A DNA stretch of 64,000 nt from Bimastos eiseni (taxonomy: Eukaryota > Annelida > Clitellata > Crassiclitellata > Lumbricidae). Position 1 is the first letter of the stretch; every line of letters starts with the position of its first letter. The stretch covers positions 42,660,195 through 42,724,194 of the forward strand of contig OY365811.1 in assembly GCA_959347315.1 (NCBI GenBank). The letters are read 5' to 3'. This document shows positions 29,141 to 41,470 of the stretch, one piece after another. The position numbers and the translations under genes were made by a program. The notes under the pieces are model-generated. The model was given only the letters and a program-made list of their open reading frames with translations. It was not told the DNA's origin and searched no databases.

Positions 29141-29310
29141 GCAAAACACCATGCTATCGAAAAACAAGGCTACTTATTATGGCCTAAACAAAGCATTAAT
29201 TGATATATTCAAAACAGCAGGAGTCACATGGACAGTGAACGAAGATAAGACATCGACCTACATATATAGTTAAGCTTAAGAGCAATAATAAGACAATCCC
29301 ATTTAGTACC

Positions 29311-29974
29311 AGGAAATCATCGTCTGTGGGCCAGAAAATGAGTCTTTGACACAGGCTCTGGTTTCGATGAGTAACGCAATTAATAATCATGATCGGTAGC
29401 CAAGGATGAACAGCCATGCGAAACTTTCTGCACCGTATGACGCAATTTTCAATGAAGAGGCTGTTTACAGTACAGAAATATTTTCAATCCGCCCTGACTT
29501 GCATGTGTCATGTGACAATTTATGGGAAACGTTAAGCTACATAACACTGTCTCAATCGTTAGAGTAATTGAATCAGAGGATCACTTGATGGTGTTAGTGA
29601 CCGATGCGCACGCTTTGTCGTGACTTCGGTCAGCCGTCAGTGTAAGTCTTTTCGTAACTTATTCATTTCATGAAAGTTCAACATGACACCTAAATGTGAA
29701 TCTAGAGAAAGATTATTGTATGCTATATCTGCTGCGGTTGATAAAAATAATAATAATTATTATTGTTATCATTATTAGTAGTAGGCCTATTATTGTTTTT
29801 TTTCAGGCTGATCAAACTATTATATTATAATGGTAGTAGTAGTAGTATTAATATTATTATCGTCGTCATCGTCTTAATTAGCATATGAGCTGTTATCTGC
29901 TTCAACTGGATAGGCATATGCAATTTTGGCCAATAGGGCTCCATGCGTGCATCAACGCAAGGCCCCTGTTTTGT
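29311..29974. other. Intergenic upstream of MT1
   Basis: AT-rich sequence with short TAA and GTA triplet tracts at about 29740-29865. No gene is supported. Confidence 0.5.
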
Positions 29975-29986
29975 GGCGCCAAAATA
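29975..29986 (+). promoter_or_regulatory. E2F-like motif upstream of MT1
   Basis: GGCGCCAAAATA lies 73 nt upstream of the MT1 start codon. The same 12-mer occurs upstream of MT2 at 46307-46318. It contains the GCGCCAAA core typical of E2F sites. Its conservation in both copies within otherwise diverged flanks suggests a promoter element, but binding is inference. Confidence 0.45.
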
Positions 29987-30058
29987 AGTGTTTTGACAAA
30001 GAAGTGCCTATTTCCGTTTTTCAGTTTGCTGTAACACTTTATTGCAAGGTAAAGAAAT

Positions 30059-32852
30059 ATGTCGACGAATTCATTTGGTTATGATATAAGAGACGTATCT
30101 CAGCATTACGTCAAATATCGTCCAAATTATCCGGAGGGGCTTTATGACAAGATCTTCCAGTACCTCGACGAAGGACTGGAGGGAAACGGAAGAAGAGGTC
30201 TGGCTGTGGACATTGGATGCGGTTCTGGTCGCAGCACACTGATGTTGGCTAAACACTTTGAGGAAGTAATTGGAATCGACAACAGTGAAACCCAACTGAC
30301 TGAGGCGCTGGAGGCCAGTGCAGATATTGGTAACATCACGTATAAGTTGGGATCAGCGGAAAGAGTAAGTTCACTTGTGACCACGGAGAGCGTCGACCTC
30401 GTCACAGTTGGATCGGCATTGCACTGGTTCGATATTTCGAGCTTCTACGAGGAATGTCTCAAGATTCTGAAACCAGGGAGAACCTTGGCTGTCTACGCTG
30501 TCAAATGCCCCGTCTATGACAACCCAGAAGCTCACAGATTAATTAGTGGGGTCTGATCATTTTTAATTCTCTTGCTAAACATTGTTAGTTTTGTTATTAA
30601 TGAGCATTTCTAAAGTAACCCTGAGGATAATTTCAAAAAATTGACAATGCATTTTCAGTTCGAACTTAAAATATCTATGAAAGTTTACCGGTAGCAACTC
30701 TGTTTAATTATAATAAAAACATAAAAAGCAGTGAACTGGCCTTCTTGAGGCGCAAACGCTACACAGACCTTGACCAAATTTTTTCACACTAGACCTATTA
30801 ACCGACTCAATCTATCGTGTGGTCGTCCGTTTATTTAGGATCTTTGAAAGTAGAGATTTTCTGAGGCGCCATTGACTTTGTGCGATGCTTGGAAATGTCC
30901 AGAGCGCCACTTTCAATTCTCCAGCATATTTCAGCGCAACACAACTTTCAGAACGCGTCACTTTGCGCAATTTCAACAAATTCGGGCAATTTTCAAAGAA
31001 GGGTATGCCTACATTAATACTCTAGCCACAAATAGTTCTTTTCGATTTTCTGACCTCAATCAATTAAACGCTCAATTGTGTGAACACAGATTTATAGAGA
31101 AACCTTTAAGGACTACTGGAAGCAAGAAGCCAACAACTTCTGTCACGGTTATACGGAACCATGGACTCTTCTACCACAGTACTTCGATCAGTGTATGAGG
31201 CAAGTTGATCTGTAATACTACACTATCTCACTCGGAACACTTTACCCTCCACTGCAGAGTGATATGCTTCCCTCTTAAGTATACACGTACATGTAGTTAC
31301 TCTTCCAGTGTTCGAGATACGAGTGTCACCCTCGACTCCTCTCATACCTTTATTGAGCACATTTCGATGGTGTCTTGCTCGTGATTTTTTTCATTTAAGG
31401 CAACCAAGAGCCAACAGTCTTCCCCATAGTTGTGCGAACACTCATATGCTACTGTTACACGCACCTCATGGGTCTTCTACGTTCGACTTCTCCCTTCCTG
31501 TTAATTTTAAACTATAATGCTGGCTCGTAGCACCCCTTCCTCGATTTACCAGAATTTCCACTTACGTGATTGAAGTCTTAAACTGACTCTCAATAACCTC
31601 ACATATCTAATATAAAATCCTCCTCTGATCTCCAATCTCAACGAGGCATGGCTCGCAAAAATAGCTGACTATAATTATGTAAGTCCCTCTAAGCAACATC
31701 TTTCCAGCTCTTGCGCTCTACAGACCGTTTCGCTCGCTTTGTCCCTCGTGTAAGGTCTGCCTTGACTCAACGCCTTACATTTATGAGGACAGGTCCCACC
31801 ACATTTCGGCTAAACGTTTCAGCCCTTTCTGCAGATAATGTTTGCCGACATCAACGGCTTTTGTATGATGATGTTGTTAAACTATTAATTGGTTTCCTTT
31901 CCTCAAAGACTGTCTTCATTTTTATTTGAACATTGCGCTATCGTTTGTATATTCGTTCTATGTACGTTCTACGTACGTGCTGTGCGCCTGCAGGCTATTT
32001 TAATAAAGAAAATACTTACTTATCTACTTACTTAATCTATGAGTGTGGCCAATAGTGAATTCCAGCAAGTTAAGTATTGTAGCCGGCCGCTTACGTAGCA
32101 ATCATGAATATTTTTATAGATTTAATAATTACAACGTTTTCGATGTGTTTAAAATCTGTTTTGTTTGCCACGAACGTAATAAGCATTACTAATAAAGGTT
32201 TTTTCTCTAATCAGGGATGACACCATCACATTTAAGCAGACCAGAAACCTCAAAGAAGTGATTGGGTCAATCAAAACATTTCCAGAGTACGTCTACTACA
32301 AAAGCGATCATCCGGAACATCCAGACGATGTGGACCTACTTCTCGAAAGGTAACTCTATGAATAAATTTTTTTATCTCCAGGAAAAAAATTGGAACGAGG
32401 TAACAAAACAGACAAGAAATAAGAAAAAAATATTAATTTAAAAAAAATGAATAGATTTATGCATCCATTGGCGCGTGCGGAAAATTGAATTAATGCTGAG
32501 ATTTGTTATAAAATAGGAAAGAATTTTTGCAAATTCTGCTGTGGTTGGATTAATATCGTCAAAGTAGGCTGTTAGTTTGTACCGAAATGCAAGCGACATT
32601 TTCTCTTTCTCAATAAACGAAGATATACCCAGCAAGGAATGTAGGCAACATGAAGAGATCATGGAGATTGAGACAAGAGGAATTTCTTCGCGTGTTGTCA
32701 TTGCGAACAATGCTGCGACTATAACACAGTGGAGATATTTTGTTGTTAGACTCAAGGAAGTCTTCGATACGAATTCAACTGAAGAGAGAGTCGTCAAGTC
32801 CACAAGCTCAATGGTTCTGCTGCTTGGAAGAAAAAAGCTTCTGAGTCCGTGA
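30059..32852 (+). CDS. MT1: class I SAM-dependent methyltransferase
   Basis: Four exons, 30059-30550, 31090-31199, 32215-32349 and 32750-32852, join in phases 0, 2 and 2 to encode 279 residues. Exon 1 carries the Rossmann methyltransferase core: motif I VDIGCGSG near residues 50-57, the acidic ribose-binding segment VIGIDNS, VDLVTVGSALHWFD, and LKPGRTLAVYA. The N-terminus (Y..YRP.YPE.LY) and the later exons (YRETFKDYW, EPWTLLPQYFD, SSMVLLLGRKK) fit the uncharacterised animal family often labelled putative methyltransferase DDB_G0268948-like, domain Methyltransf_11. The substrate is unknown. Intron 2 begins with GC rather than GT (TATGAG|GCAAGT), whereas MT2 has GTAAGT at the same site. Intron 2 also contains a LINE tail. 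MT2 is an inverted near-copy with identical exon sizes up to exon 4. A cytosolic location is likely, as no signal peptide is seen. Confidence 0.9.
31300..32035 (+). mobile_element. LINE 3'-end fragment in MT1 intron 2
   Basis: A plus frame includes VTLDSSHTFIEHIS, matching the reverse transcriptase segment (VTLDS.L.F..HI) of CR1/L2-like LINEs. The stretch ends in an AATAAAGAAAATACTTACTT-type tail of TTAC repeats, the usual 3' end form of such elements. The rest is degenerate. Limits are approximate. Confidence 0.55.
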
Positions 32853-32859
32853 CACGTTT

Positions 32860-32865
32860 AATAAA
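32860..32865 (+). promoter_or_regulatory. Candidate poly(A) signal of MT1
   Basis: AATAAA begins 8 nt after the MT1 stop codon, which would make a very short 3' untranslated region. It is plausible but unverified. Confidence 0.35.
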
Positions 32866-33254
32866 TCCTCAACAAACAGAGGACAGAGACTTTGTGCAAT
32901 TGAAGCCTAGATGAAAATGCTGTTAAAGAACAATTCGGAAGTGTCGTAGGTCCAGCTCGATTCTCGGTCATGTAATTTGGTCTGTCTGTCTGCTTATAAA
33001 ACTTTACTGGACAGAAACACTTGCGAGCATTCTTACTTTTTTACAAACAGTGATCATGCAAGCTTAGAGAAAGTAGCGTTAAAGTTGAATTTTAAATAGA
33101 CTTGGAATTGGTACATTTGTTTCAAAAATAAGAGTTCGACGACTATGAACTCGATCAGGCAATGACAAATATTTTAACATGGGCTCTATCATTTCGAGAT
33201 TTTGAATATCGTAGCTATGTGTCCACTGTTCATATAGGATTATCAATTTATATA

Positions 33255-33405
33255 TTTATTCTTAAATTTGATGCCGCCCTTCTTCCAACAATAAATGCTC
33301 AGAAGTGCACACGCCTCGACGGCGGAATTACAGTTGTACTGCAGAGCAATGGTGCGCAAAGGACTTGCTCAAAGTTCCTATATACACAGCGACTCCTCGA
33401 ATACT
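33255..33405 (+). repeat. Interspersed repeat, copy 1 (second copy near 60.7 kb)
   Basis: Matches the reverse complement of about 60655-60790: CCGCCCT.CTTCCAA, GCTCAGAAGTGCA, ACGCCT.GACGGCG, TTGTACTGCAGAGC and AGGACTTGCTCAA. Two dispersed copies in opposite orientation indicate a transposable element family, possibly a SINE or LINE segment. No coding is seen. Confidence 0.7.
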
Positions 33406-33419
33406 TGCATATTTTGTAA

Positions 33420-35060
33420 GTTTTGTGAATGAAGCCAAATGCAACTATCATACGTTTTATTTCTTTGTGTCTCTGTCTTTGTAGGCTGGTTCCTACTCTA
33501 ATAATGTCTCCATTCGCTTTGTTTCCCAACCCCTTTCCATTAATATTTGCTCTAACCTTCTTTTGTTATCCAGTCCATTTTCGTCTTTCTTCGTCTTCCT
33601 TTTGGCTTCTCCTCCTCAATTTTTCCCTCAATCACAGTCTTCTGATTCTTTCTTACTGGGCTCTCCAATCATAGATGAAACTAATAATAATATTAATAAT
33701 AACAGGTCTAATAATAATAATAACAACAACAACTCTCAACAACGGGAATTTCTAAGACCTTGTGACTCAGTCATTACGATGTATAAAAAGACATCTACAC
33801 AAGTCATTCAGCAAAAGCGCAAACAGAGACAGTTCTTGATGTAGGCCGACGACAATGTCGATAGTCCGATCTAGCGGAAATTGCTTTGAATAGTTTTGAA
33901 GGGCTTGCATCTGAAGCCCTGAGTGTTTACGAGTTTCTGCAAGTAGACGGGAATCTCATGATTCATCGTGTTTATTGCGACCAAGTACTGATCGACTAAT
34001 TTTTAAGTGAGTCTAAGTGTATCATTGGCATCAATTTCGCTACCTTAGAGCCTCGAGCCCTCCTTCAAGTAGGCCTATACATGACTACGATCCCCCAACA
34101 AACTCCTTCGCTGCTCTCTCCGTCTCCGTTCCCTCTTAAACATTTACTGTCAGTATATTTAACACTTGTTATTGTTATTGTGAGCGATGTTTGTGCAGTA
34201 AAGTGCGATTGAAATTGGTTAACTAAGAATACACTTACAATAATCTACGTAGGCCTACTTATTGGCATTCATAATAAACCCGGTCTATTGACTCTTGGCT
34301 ATGGTCCAGACTGCTACTGTAAAGGTAGTTTCTAGTCTGGTTTGTTAGTGAGATTTATCTACCCACCGAACCATGAAAAACAGGAGAAGAGTCACAGGTA
34401 GAGTCACCCATTGCCTTCTATACTAAACTGACGGACCGTATTGCTGACTATGATGTTTAGGCCATGACGTCACTCAGTTGGTCCGTCCTCGCTTCACTGC
34501 GAGAATGAAAACACGTAAAGCGTATTTGGTTATTTTGAATTTCACTACCTGAAATTTCGAATATCGTTAGAACTAATGTGGCCTATGTAGCAGTTCTACA
34601 GCAGCGAAATTTTTTATGGATAATTGAACTCATAGAACGTATTTAACATCCAATAGCATAATTATAGCGTAATATATCTCTTCTTTTCTGCATTTAGGCT
34701 TATCTGTGTCAGTTTTGTGCACTTGACATTTAGTCTATATCACAAAGTTTCATAATTCCTATGACCTACATAACATAACATTGTAATGGTTTAAAATGGT
34801 TTAGAAGAAGTGTGGTCTGTATTGAAACCGCTGAAATTGCACGTCTTATATCTGCACAGACTATTCAAGAAAGCCTACTGACTAGTTTTAGGGCGTCATG
34901 CTATCACCATTAAGGCCTGTCAGCATTCATGGAAGGTAATAAACGCATCAGTGACTTTTCTACCTGAATCATCTTGTAAACAGACACGTGTGAATGAAAT
35001 CGAGCCAACAAAATGGTTTCGAAAGGAGAGAGAATAACGGTAACAAATTGACTGGAGTGA
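33420..35060. other. Intergenic upstream of PGRP-A
   Basis: Contains a TTC/CTT-rich stretch at about 33480-33640 and an (AAT)n/(AAC)n stretch at about 33680-33735. A perfect CRE palindrome TGACGTCA lies at 34465-34472, about 600 bp upstream of PGRP-A. No gene is supported. Confidence 0.5.
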
Positions 35061-35070
35061 TCGAATAAAG

Positions 35071-38000
35071 ATGTTGCGTTGGTTAACGTTGATCGTTTTG
35101 GTTGCCTTGTTGACCGAAGGGATCGTTGGCTCGAATCCGCCAACTGGGGCGTGTCTGTGTGTTCACGGTTCAGAGGTTGACGTCCGAAGCAGTGGTGAGT
35201 CAAAAAGATGATCTGAACCAACATATTTTATCATCGAATATCTAAGTCTACGTAACGGTAATTGGAAATTGGCATTTATATTGCGCCTCTTTTAGAAGAC
35301 TCATCAGAGTTAGGCGTAACCGTAATATCTTCGCTACATGTTTTGGATGCGCATGGCTACTGCTCAAACTGGAAGCTCTCACCCTCTGGTTGAAACATTG
35401 TGTTATCTGCTGGACAGTAAACGTCTTGTCTTTGTCCAGCGTCCATCTATCGCTGTCGGTCCCTCCATCTGGAACTGTCTGCCTCCTCATGGTCGCAATT
35501 CTTCCCACCTAGTGACTGTTTTTTTGTTCTAAAGTAGAAACTTTCCATTCACATTCTAGTTTTCTACTTACGGCTGCTAATGGTTGCGCGGTCTAAGTGT
35601 GCACTTCTGAACTTTCTAAGGATAGAATTAGCAGATTACAGTTGTATTGTATTGAAGTAAGGTATGTGTAGACTAAATTGTCTTCTGTCCGTACGTCTAT
35701 TTTTGGAAAGAGTGCTAACAAGTGTGTTAATGCTTGTAATGACTTTCAGCCTGTGGTACGGTCCTTGCCCAAGTTGGTTCCGGTCGATGTTTCAAGTACG
35801 AAGGCGAAAAGTCGATCTGTTATCTCAACGGAGCGAGATATAAGTTCTTCAAGCTACAGTACGGATCAGGCTCTGTTAGTTTCCTCGAAGCATTTACCTC
35901 TTTCTTCAATGTTATTTGTATTCAGCACCTCATACCATACCCTACAACTTGCTACAATTCAAAGGAAACACTCACTCATTATTACGATCTGGAATTTGTA
36001 GCTGGTATGTAGGCATTATAATCATATCGAAATGACTGGCAGAAACCTTAGGCCTATATTGGAGTCAAATAAAATTAGCTTGAACACTCGAGACACTGTA
36101 TTAATTACATGTAGACGTGTTTTGCTGCCTACGTAACAAGTGAACAAATATATTTTTCTCAGGGATGGATCGCCGGTCGCCATCTAAAACTTGGAAGACT
36201 ATCGCAATGCCAGAGCTCCCAACGTCTAACGCAAGGTGGAAAGTTTTCTGCTGAAATGGCTGGCTATTGACGATGAATGCGGTGTGGAATATAATTGTAG
36301 CCTGTAATATATCGGTGATGGTGATGACAAAATAGACGCAACAAGAAAATTGTAATTGAGATCACAGGCAACTGAATATCAGATATCACATCTTCATCCC
36401 GCATATCTCGTTTTCATCTGGTCCCAGAGAAAAACAGATATTCTTTCTACGCAGCTTCTTTGCTTTGATGATGATGAATATGATAATGATGATGATATGA
36501 TGATGATGATGATGATGACGATGACGTAGATGAACATGTTGATGAAGATGAAGAATAATAAAGATGGTGATGAAGATGGTGATGACGATGACGATGACGA
36601 TGAAGAAGAAAAAGAAGAAGGGGTGAGAGAAGAGGAAGAAGAAAAAAAGAATTATTACAGAACATACATGTATACAGATAACAACGATAACTATTATCTC
36701 TACTATGAAATGCGTATTGAGTGATGGAATTCGAATCGACTGGTGCCCACATTTAAAATGTGTGTATACGGAGCTGAAGAAATCACATCCTAATCGATAG
36801 TCTTGTTTTTCAGAAGGCTGTCCACGTATCGTAAGCCGTGCGGAATGGGGAGCCAAGGCTCCGAAATCCAGAACTGCAATTAAACGTCCAATCCCAAAGG
36901 TCTTCGTACACCATACATCTTCAGGGTCGTGTACAACACAGGCGGACTGTTCACGTTTAGTGAAACAATTCCAGACCCAACACCAAGATACCAATGGTGA
37001 GTTCAAATGGCAAATTGTTAAACTGCTGCGGGTTCTACTAGAAGCATAATATGAAAACATCATAAAGACATAATAATAATAATAATAATAAGATTTATAA
37101 TAATTTTCCATGATAGCCCTCTTGATTCTGTGTTGCGTTTCTACGTTTATCTTTGTCTGCTGTAATCGATATCAATGGTGCCAACTTCCTCATCTTGCAT
37201 GATAGGTGGGTTGAATGTGCGTTTTGCCATCAGTTCCGACGAATTAGACCGATGTCTCGTATATTGTACCTGGAGTGACAGGTCTCTATTTGGAACTTGA
37301 ACAAACTTTGACATGAGACTTATAAGGTTGTGTATGCCTTGTGCTAACGGAGCACTTCGCCCAATATTATATGCAACAATATAATCCTAGAACTACGCTG
37401 GCTGGTGATCTGTTTGTTGGGGTCTGTGTTCATGGCCATCTAGCTTTACCTGCATAAAATTACAATTATAGGCCTCCTTTTTATGTAATGCCAGGCATAG
37501 TTTTTTAAGTTGCCCTAATAGAGTACTGTCATGTAAGGCGCAACAGAAGTAGCTTCCTATCGACGGCGCTCTTTGAATGGTCGGGATTACAGTTACATGT
37601 ATAATTACAATTACAGTCACCTGGTTATAAGGATAATAACCATTAATACAGCATGACTTGCCATATTACTAGGTTGGGACGACATCGGTTACAATTTCCT
37701 CATTGGTGAGGACGGAAATGCCTACGAAGGCAGAGGATGGGACTATATGGGAGCCCATGCTAACGCCAAGTATAACGGGGTCTCACTCGGTATTGCCGTC
37801 ATTGGGAACTTCATGAATGTGGCACCCAACGCTGGAGCTTTGAACAGCGTGAAGGAACTAATCGACTGTGGAGTCAAACAGGTACATTTTCACATGTTTG
37901 TACCCAGTGCTTTTATCTAGAAAAAATGTGCCCATTGTGTGCATTGTCGAAGGAAGGAGATGACGTTAGAGCTAACTACCAAGTAAAACAAATTTTATAT

Positions 38001-38812
38001 AAGTATATATATTGAATATCCGTTTATTTAGAAATCTTCAATAAAATAATGAATGAGAAAAACGCAGAAATGCTAACGCGAGTGACATTGATCAGTTCAA
38101 GTAGCTAGAATTAATAGTAAACTAGTAAATGTTTTTATAGAATGATCTGCGGATAAATTGAGAGTTGTTTTTGGATGGGAGGACATGGTTGTGTGCTCTA
38201 GGTCTTAATTTGTGATTGGAGTGGGGATGGAGTGGAGGTAGGAGTTGGTGAAGAACATGATTGTGGTTACTTAAAATAGAATACAATGATCACAATCAAT
38301 GCACTTACTTGCAAATTTCAGAACGCAAAAATTGAAACTGTAATCTTTTATATCAAATTTCAGAGCTTTTGCACAACTATAATTTTAATTTTTGCTACTT
38401 GAAAGAGGGTGCAGGAACAGTGTTTCGGCGCATTCCGCCAGAAAAAAGCACTGCATGTACCTATCAGCATCTGGTTCATCTTATTGAATAACATCAATAG
38501 TTGTGATCGTAATCTCGACATTTCTACGGCGCCAACAAAAGTCAGATGGCCCAAACGAGCTTAATCAAAGGCGCTGAATAAAAACAGAATCGATGGACAC
38601 AGGATCAGGATCCACATAACAATAGTCAGGCAGACAGGCAGGCAAGTTGGCAGGCAGACAGACACACAGTCAGATGGTTCCTTGCGTTCCTCTGAGGTCA
38701 GAAAGGAAGCGGTACAACGCTGACAATGATATCAAAATACTGCAGATCTTTCAGAGTTGTCTGTACGCAATGGTAGACAAAGTCCAACTTTATTGTGATA
38801 AAACTTACTCTG

Positions 38813-38855
<43 letters not shown>

Positions 38856-39114
38856 AATTGGAAAGATATTTGTCTATACTCTATAATATAAAACAGGAAA
38901 ATCAATGAACCTGGTAACAATTGAATGCAATGAAATTATGTATATTTAGTACACGTTATTTTTATGAGATAACTCTGTAAGATGTCTGTATACTGGAACT
39001 TCAGCAGTGCATTAAAAATCTCTCTGTCTGTCTCTCTGTCTCTCTCTGTCTCTGTTTCTCTCTGTCTCTCTCTCTGTCTCTGTCTTGCTGTCTCTCTCTC
39101 TCTGTCTCTCTGAC

Positions 39115-39147
<33 letters not shown>

Positions 39148-39369
39148 AACAAAGCGCACTCTGGGTTTTGCCTATTAATTGAGTATATTGTTTTCTAGGG
39201 CAAGATATCCGCCAGCTATACTCTGCATGGTCACCGCGATGGATGTGATACGCTCTGTCCTGGAACTGTATTGTACAATATCATCAGGACCTGGCCTCAT
39301 TATGGCGGAAAACTGGCTGGCAGATGTAAAAGAAGATCAAATGTCGAATCTTTATCAGAGGACGTCTAA
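35071..39369 (+). CDS. PGRP: PGRP-A: secreted SH3b-PGRP amidase
   Basis: Six exons, 35071-35194, 35750-35874, 36163-36235, 36814-36996, 37673-37881 and 39199-39369, join in phases 1, 0, 1, 1 and 0 to give 294 residues. Residues 1-20 are a signal peptide (MLRWLTLIVLVALLTEGIVG). Residues about 29-95 form an SH3b-like domain (CLCVHGSEVDVRSSACGTVL, YKFFKLQYGSGS, GWIAGRHL), a fold that often binds cell-wall peptides. The PGRP/amidase_2 domain follows from GCPRIVSRAEWG with VFVHHT, SCTTQADC, GWDDIGYNFLIG, YEGRGW, GVSLGIAVIGNF, LHGHRDG and LCPG. All candidate zinc ligands and the Tyr are present, so catalysis on peptidoglycan is predicted. The last splice lies at the same position as in PGRP-B. A basic tail (RCKRRSNVE) extends past the end of the short forms. 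Introns carry a LINE tail, a GAT tract and (TA)n and (CTGT)n runs. Confidence 0.93.
35330..35535 (+). mobile_element. LINE tail in PGRP-A intron 1
   Basis: A plus frame reads VFVQRPSIAVGPSIWNCLP, the terminal LINE reverse transcriptase signature, and ends in a stop soon after. It is a heavily 5'-truncated copy lying within the first intron. Confidence 0.65.
36465..36640. repeat. (GAT)n/(GAA)n tract in PGRP-A intron 3
   Basis: Imperfect GAT and GAC triplets pass into GAA-rich sequence about 170 bp upstream of the fourth exon. PGRP-B has a comparable tract in intron 2. Confidence 0.9.
37915..38560. repeat. Dispersed repeat in PGRP-A intron 5 (copies at 46.8 and 52.9 kb)
   Basis: Matches 46790-47480 (GTGCATTGTCGAAGGAAG, AACTACCAAGTAAAACAAAT, ACAATGATCACAATC, CAGAAAAAAGCACT) and in part 52900-53090 (AACGCAGAAATGCTAA, GATCTGCG.ATAA, TTGAGAGTT). 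The three direct-orientation copies carry no coding frame. This is an old interspersed element or duplicated block. Confidence 0.65.
38815..38851. repeat. (TA)n microsatellite
   Basis: An uninterrupted AT dinucleotide run in PGRP-A intron 5. Confidence 0.97.
39015..39150. repeat. (CTGT)n/(CT)n microsatellite
   Basis: Pyrimidine-rich tandem tract ending about 50 bp upstream of the last PGRP-A exon, where it may act as a very long polypyrimidine tract. Confidence 0.95.
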
Positions 39370-39399
39370 CGTTTAATGAAACTTTAAGTAGACGCTTGG

Positions 39400-41090
39400 G
39401 CTCAACTAACAATTTATAGCATTCAGCCTTGATTGACCCAAACAGCTATTCTGTCCGGTAATTATTTAAGATGTTCTAAAATTAATGTGATAGTACATTC
39501 AAGTATAACCTTTATCGAGTAGAAGGCAATAAGTTCCAAATGTGGAGAATTTTGTTAACGAATTTGGTCTGAATCTAAGTCGATAAAAATCGAAGGTGGT
39601 TTTTCACATCTGCAGATATTCCACATGTTCAACACCTGGCCTGTTTAGAGAAATATTTGATGTTGATCGATTGCCTCATGGGTCTGAAGACATGCACCGA
39701 TTCGTGAAATAGGGTTGTTTAAAACAGAATATTTTAAAATAGAATACTTCACAATGGAATACTTTAAATATAGTATGCCTAATTCAAAATCCTGAGAATT
39801 CTGGTCTTCTAGCGTCGCTTAGCGAACGGAGCCATGTGAACTGACTGAGCGGTTATATGTGTAGCTGGTCATTGAATCCGCCATTCTAAAGTCTGTCTGT
39901 ATTACTTCATACCAGTGGCTGCCACTCGCCGTCTGCCTAATGTAGGCCCACTGCTCATCTTCTCATCTTCTCCTTCTCTTCCTCCTCCCTCACCTTTATC
40001 CTTACTCTCTTCAACTCTAAACATAATCCACCCGAGCTGCCTCACTGTCTGAATGCGTGACAATATGAATCTTCACCCTCTGCCTATCGATATTTTATTG
40101 ATTAAGCGCCTGTGAATGAACCGGTTCCAGCCACTTCTCTTTTGTAGGCTCTGTATAAATGTCGAGCTTACGCTTATTCGATATTCTACCAATATTACGC
40201 ATCGTGCTTCGGAAAAACCCATCGCAATTTTCCAATAAAGGGACACATGACGTGTATAGTTTTCGCTGCCTAGAGCCAAACATCCTTCTACTGGGGTTAG
40301 ACACTACACGTATCGAAGAGTCTAACATAATAGCTATCCAGACGTAGGACTAAACGTTTTTATATAGCACTGTATGATCTCAACACAAATCACGATCAAT
40401 GAACTGATCGGATAATATCCTTCACCACTCCTCCCAGTTTGGATGGATACCAAGCCATTTAAGGTTCAAATCCCCATGTACGAATGGTTATCAGATAATA
40501 GCGTTCATATATAGATTACATTGTAGGCCTTTAGATTATATGGTCGAAGATGTGATGAAATAATAAACTTACCGTATGAGCTGGTCTAAGTTTGCAAGTG
40601 ATCGAAGGAATGGGGTAATAAGGACTATGGTGATGACGATGATGAAGGTGATGATAGTTGTGACGACGATAGTCCTTGTAATGAAGATGATGCTAATAAT
40701 TGTGATGATGATCCCGATGATGACGATTACGATGTTGTTGTTGATGATGATGATGATGATCAAGATAATGGTGATTATGACAATGATAATGATCACCATT
40801 CGATTTGATACTGGAGCAGCAAATTACCAGTTTTGCCTTATCGATTTTTTTCTCAATGATCAGCATCGGTTGTTGGGCTACGAATTAATTCAGTGATTTC
40901 GATTTCGATGCCATTATGACAGAAGTTTTGGAAAAGAGAAAGCGATAAGTTTCCCAATGACTCTCTGGTTAAGGCTCTCATGCATGAGTCTAATTCTGAG
41001 GTCAGCGTTGATCTCGAACGGTCTGCATTAGGCAGTGTGCGTCGGTTGATCAACATTCAACACTAGTCAAAGGTCGAAATTAGACGTGCG
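39400..41090. other. Intergenic between PGRP-A and FYIG-3
   Basis: Contains an imperfect GAT-rich tract at about 40625-40800 and otherwise no recognisable gene. Small open frames at 40095-40347 occur on both strands and cannot be told apart from chance. Confidence 0.45.
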
Positions 41091-41109
41091 GGACGTGTTG
41101 CTTCGTAAG

Positions 41110-41219
41110 CAAACCACGATTCCAATTGTTTTCATACTTGATGTCTACAGGCGAACAACGTTATACAACCAGAGTGTTACGATTCAGAGGAAATTTAGCG
41201 TCTAAAGTATACTTTGGAG
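41110..41219 (+). other. Candidate first (5' UTR) exon of FYIG-3
   Basis: The segment ending at donor GGAG|GTAGGA resembles the probable first exons of FYIG-4, FYIG-5 and FYIG-6, most clearly in GCTT.GTAAGCAAA.CCA near its start and GAGGAAATTTAGCGTC near its end. The next plausible acceptor is at 42079-42080, 17 nt before the FYIG-3 start codon. A short frame through this exon is open, so a coding role in another transcript cannot be excluded. Confidence 0.4.
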
Positions 41220-41344
41220 GTAGGAGTATCGTGTATTACATTATGTTATAGACGTGTTAAGGCAATCGTTATGCTATATATGTGCATATATATATAATAT
41301 TATGCATCCTGGTGTCGTTCGTATACTATGTCAATCATTTGTTC

Positions 41345-41470
41345 GCGTAGGTGTGTGTGTAGCTCTGTGTGTGTAGTTGTTGGTTTGTGTAGGTGCATGC
41401 GTGTACATGTGTGTCTGTCTGTAGGTGTGTGTGTGTGTGCGTGTGCGCGCGTGTGTTTAGGTGCAGATGT
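41345..41470. repeat. GT-rich simple sequence
   Basis: Imperfect GTGTGTG runs in the presumed first intron of FYIG-3. Confidence 0.9.

Noticed and set aside
36386..37111. 241-codon minus-strand frame
   Set aside because: Antisense of PGRP-A exon 4 plus a (GAT)n tract; the plus strand holds the conserved PGRP domain.
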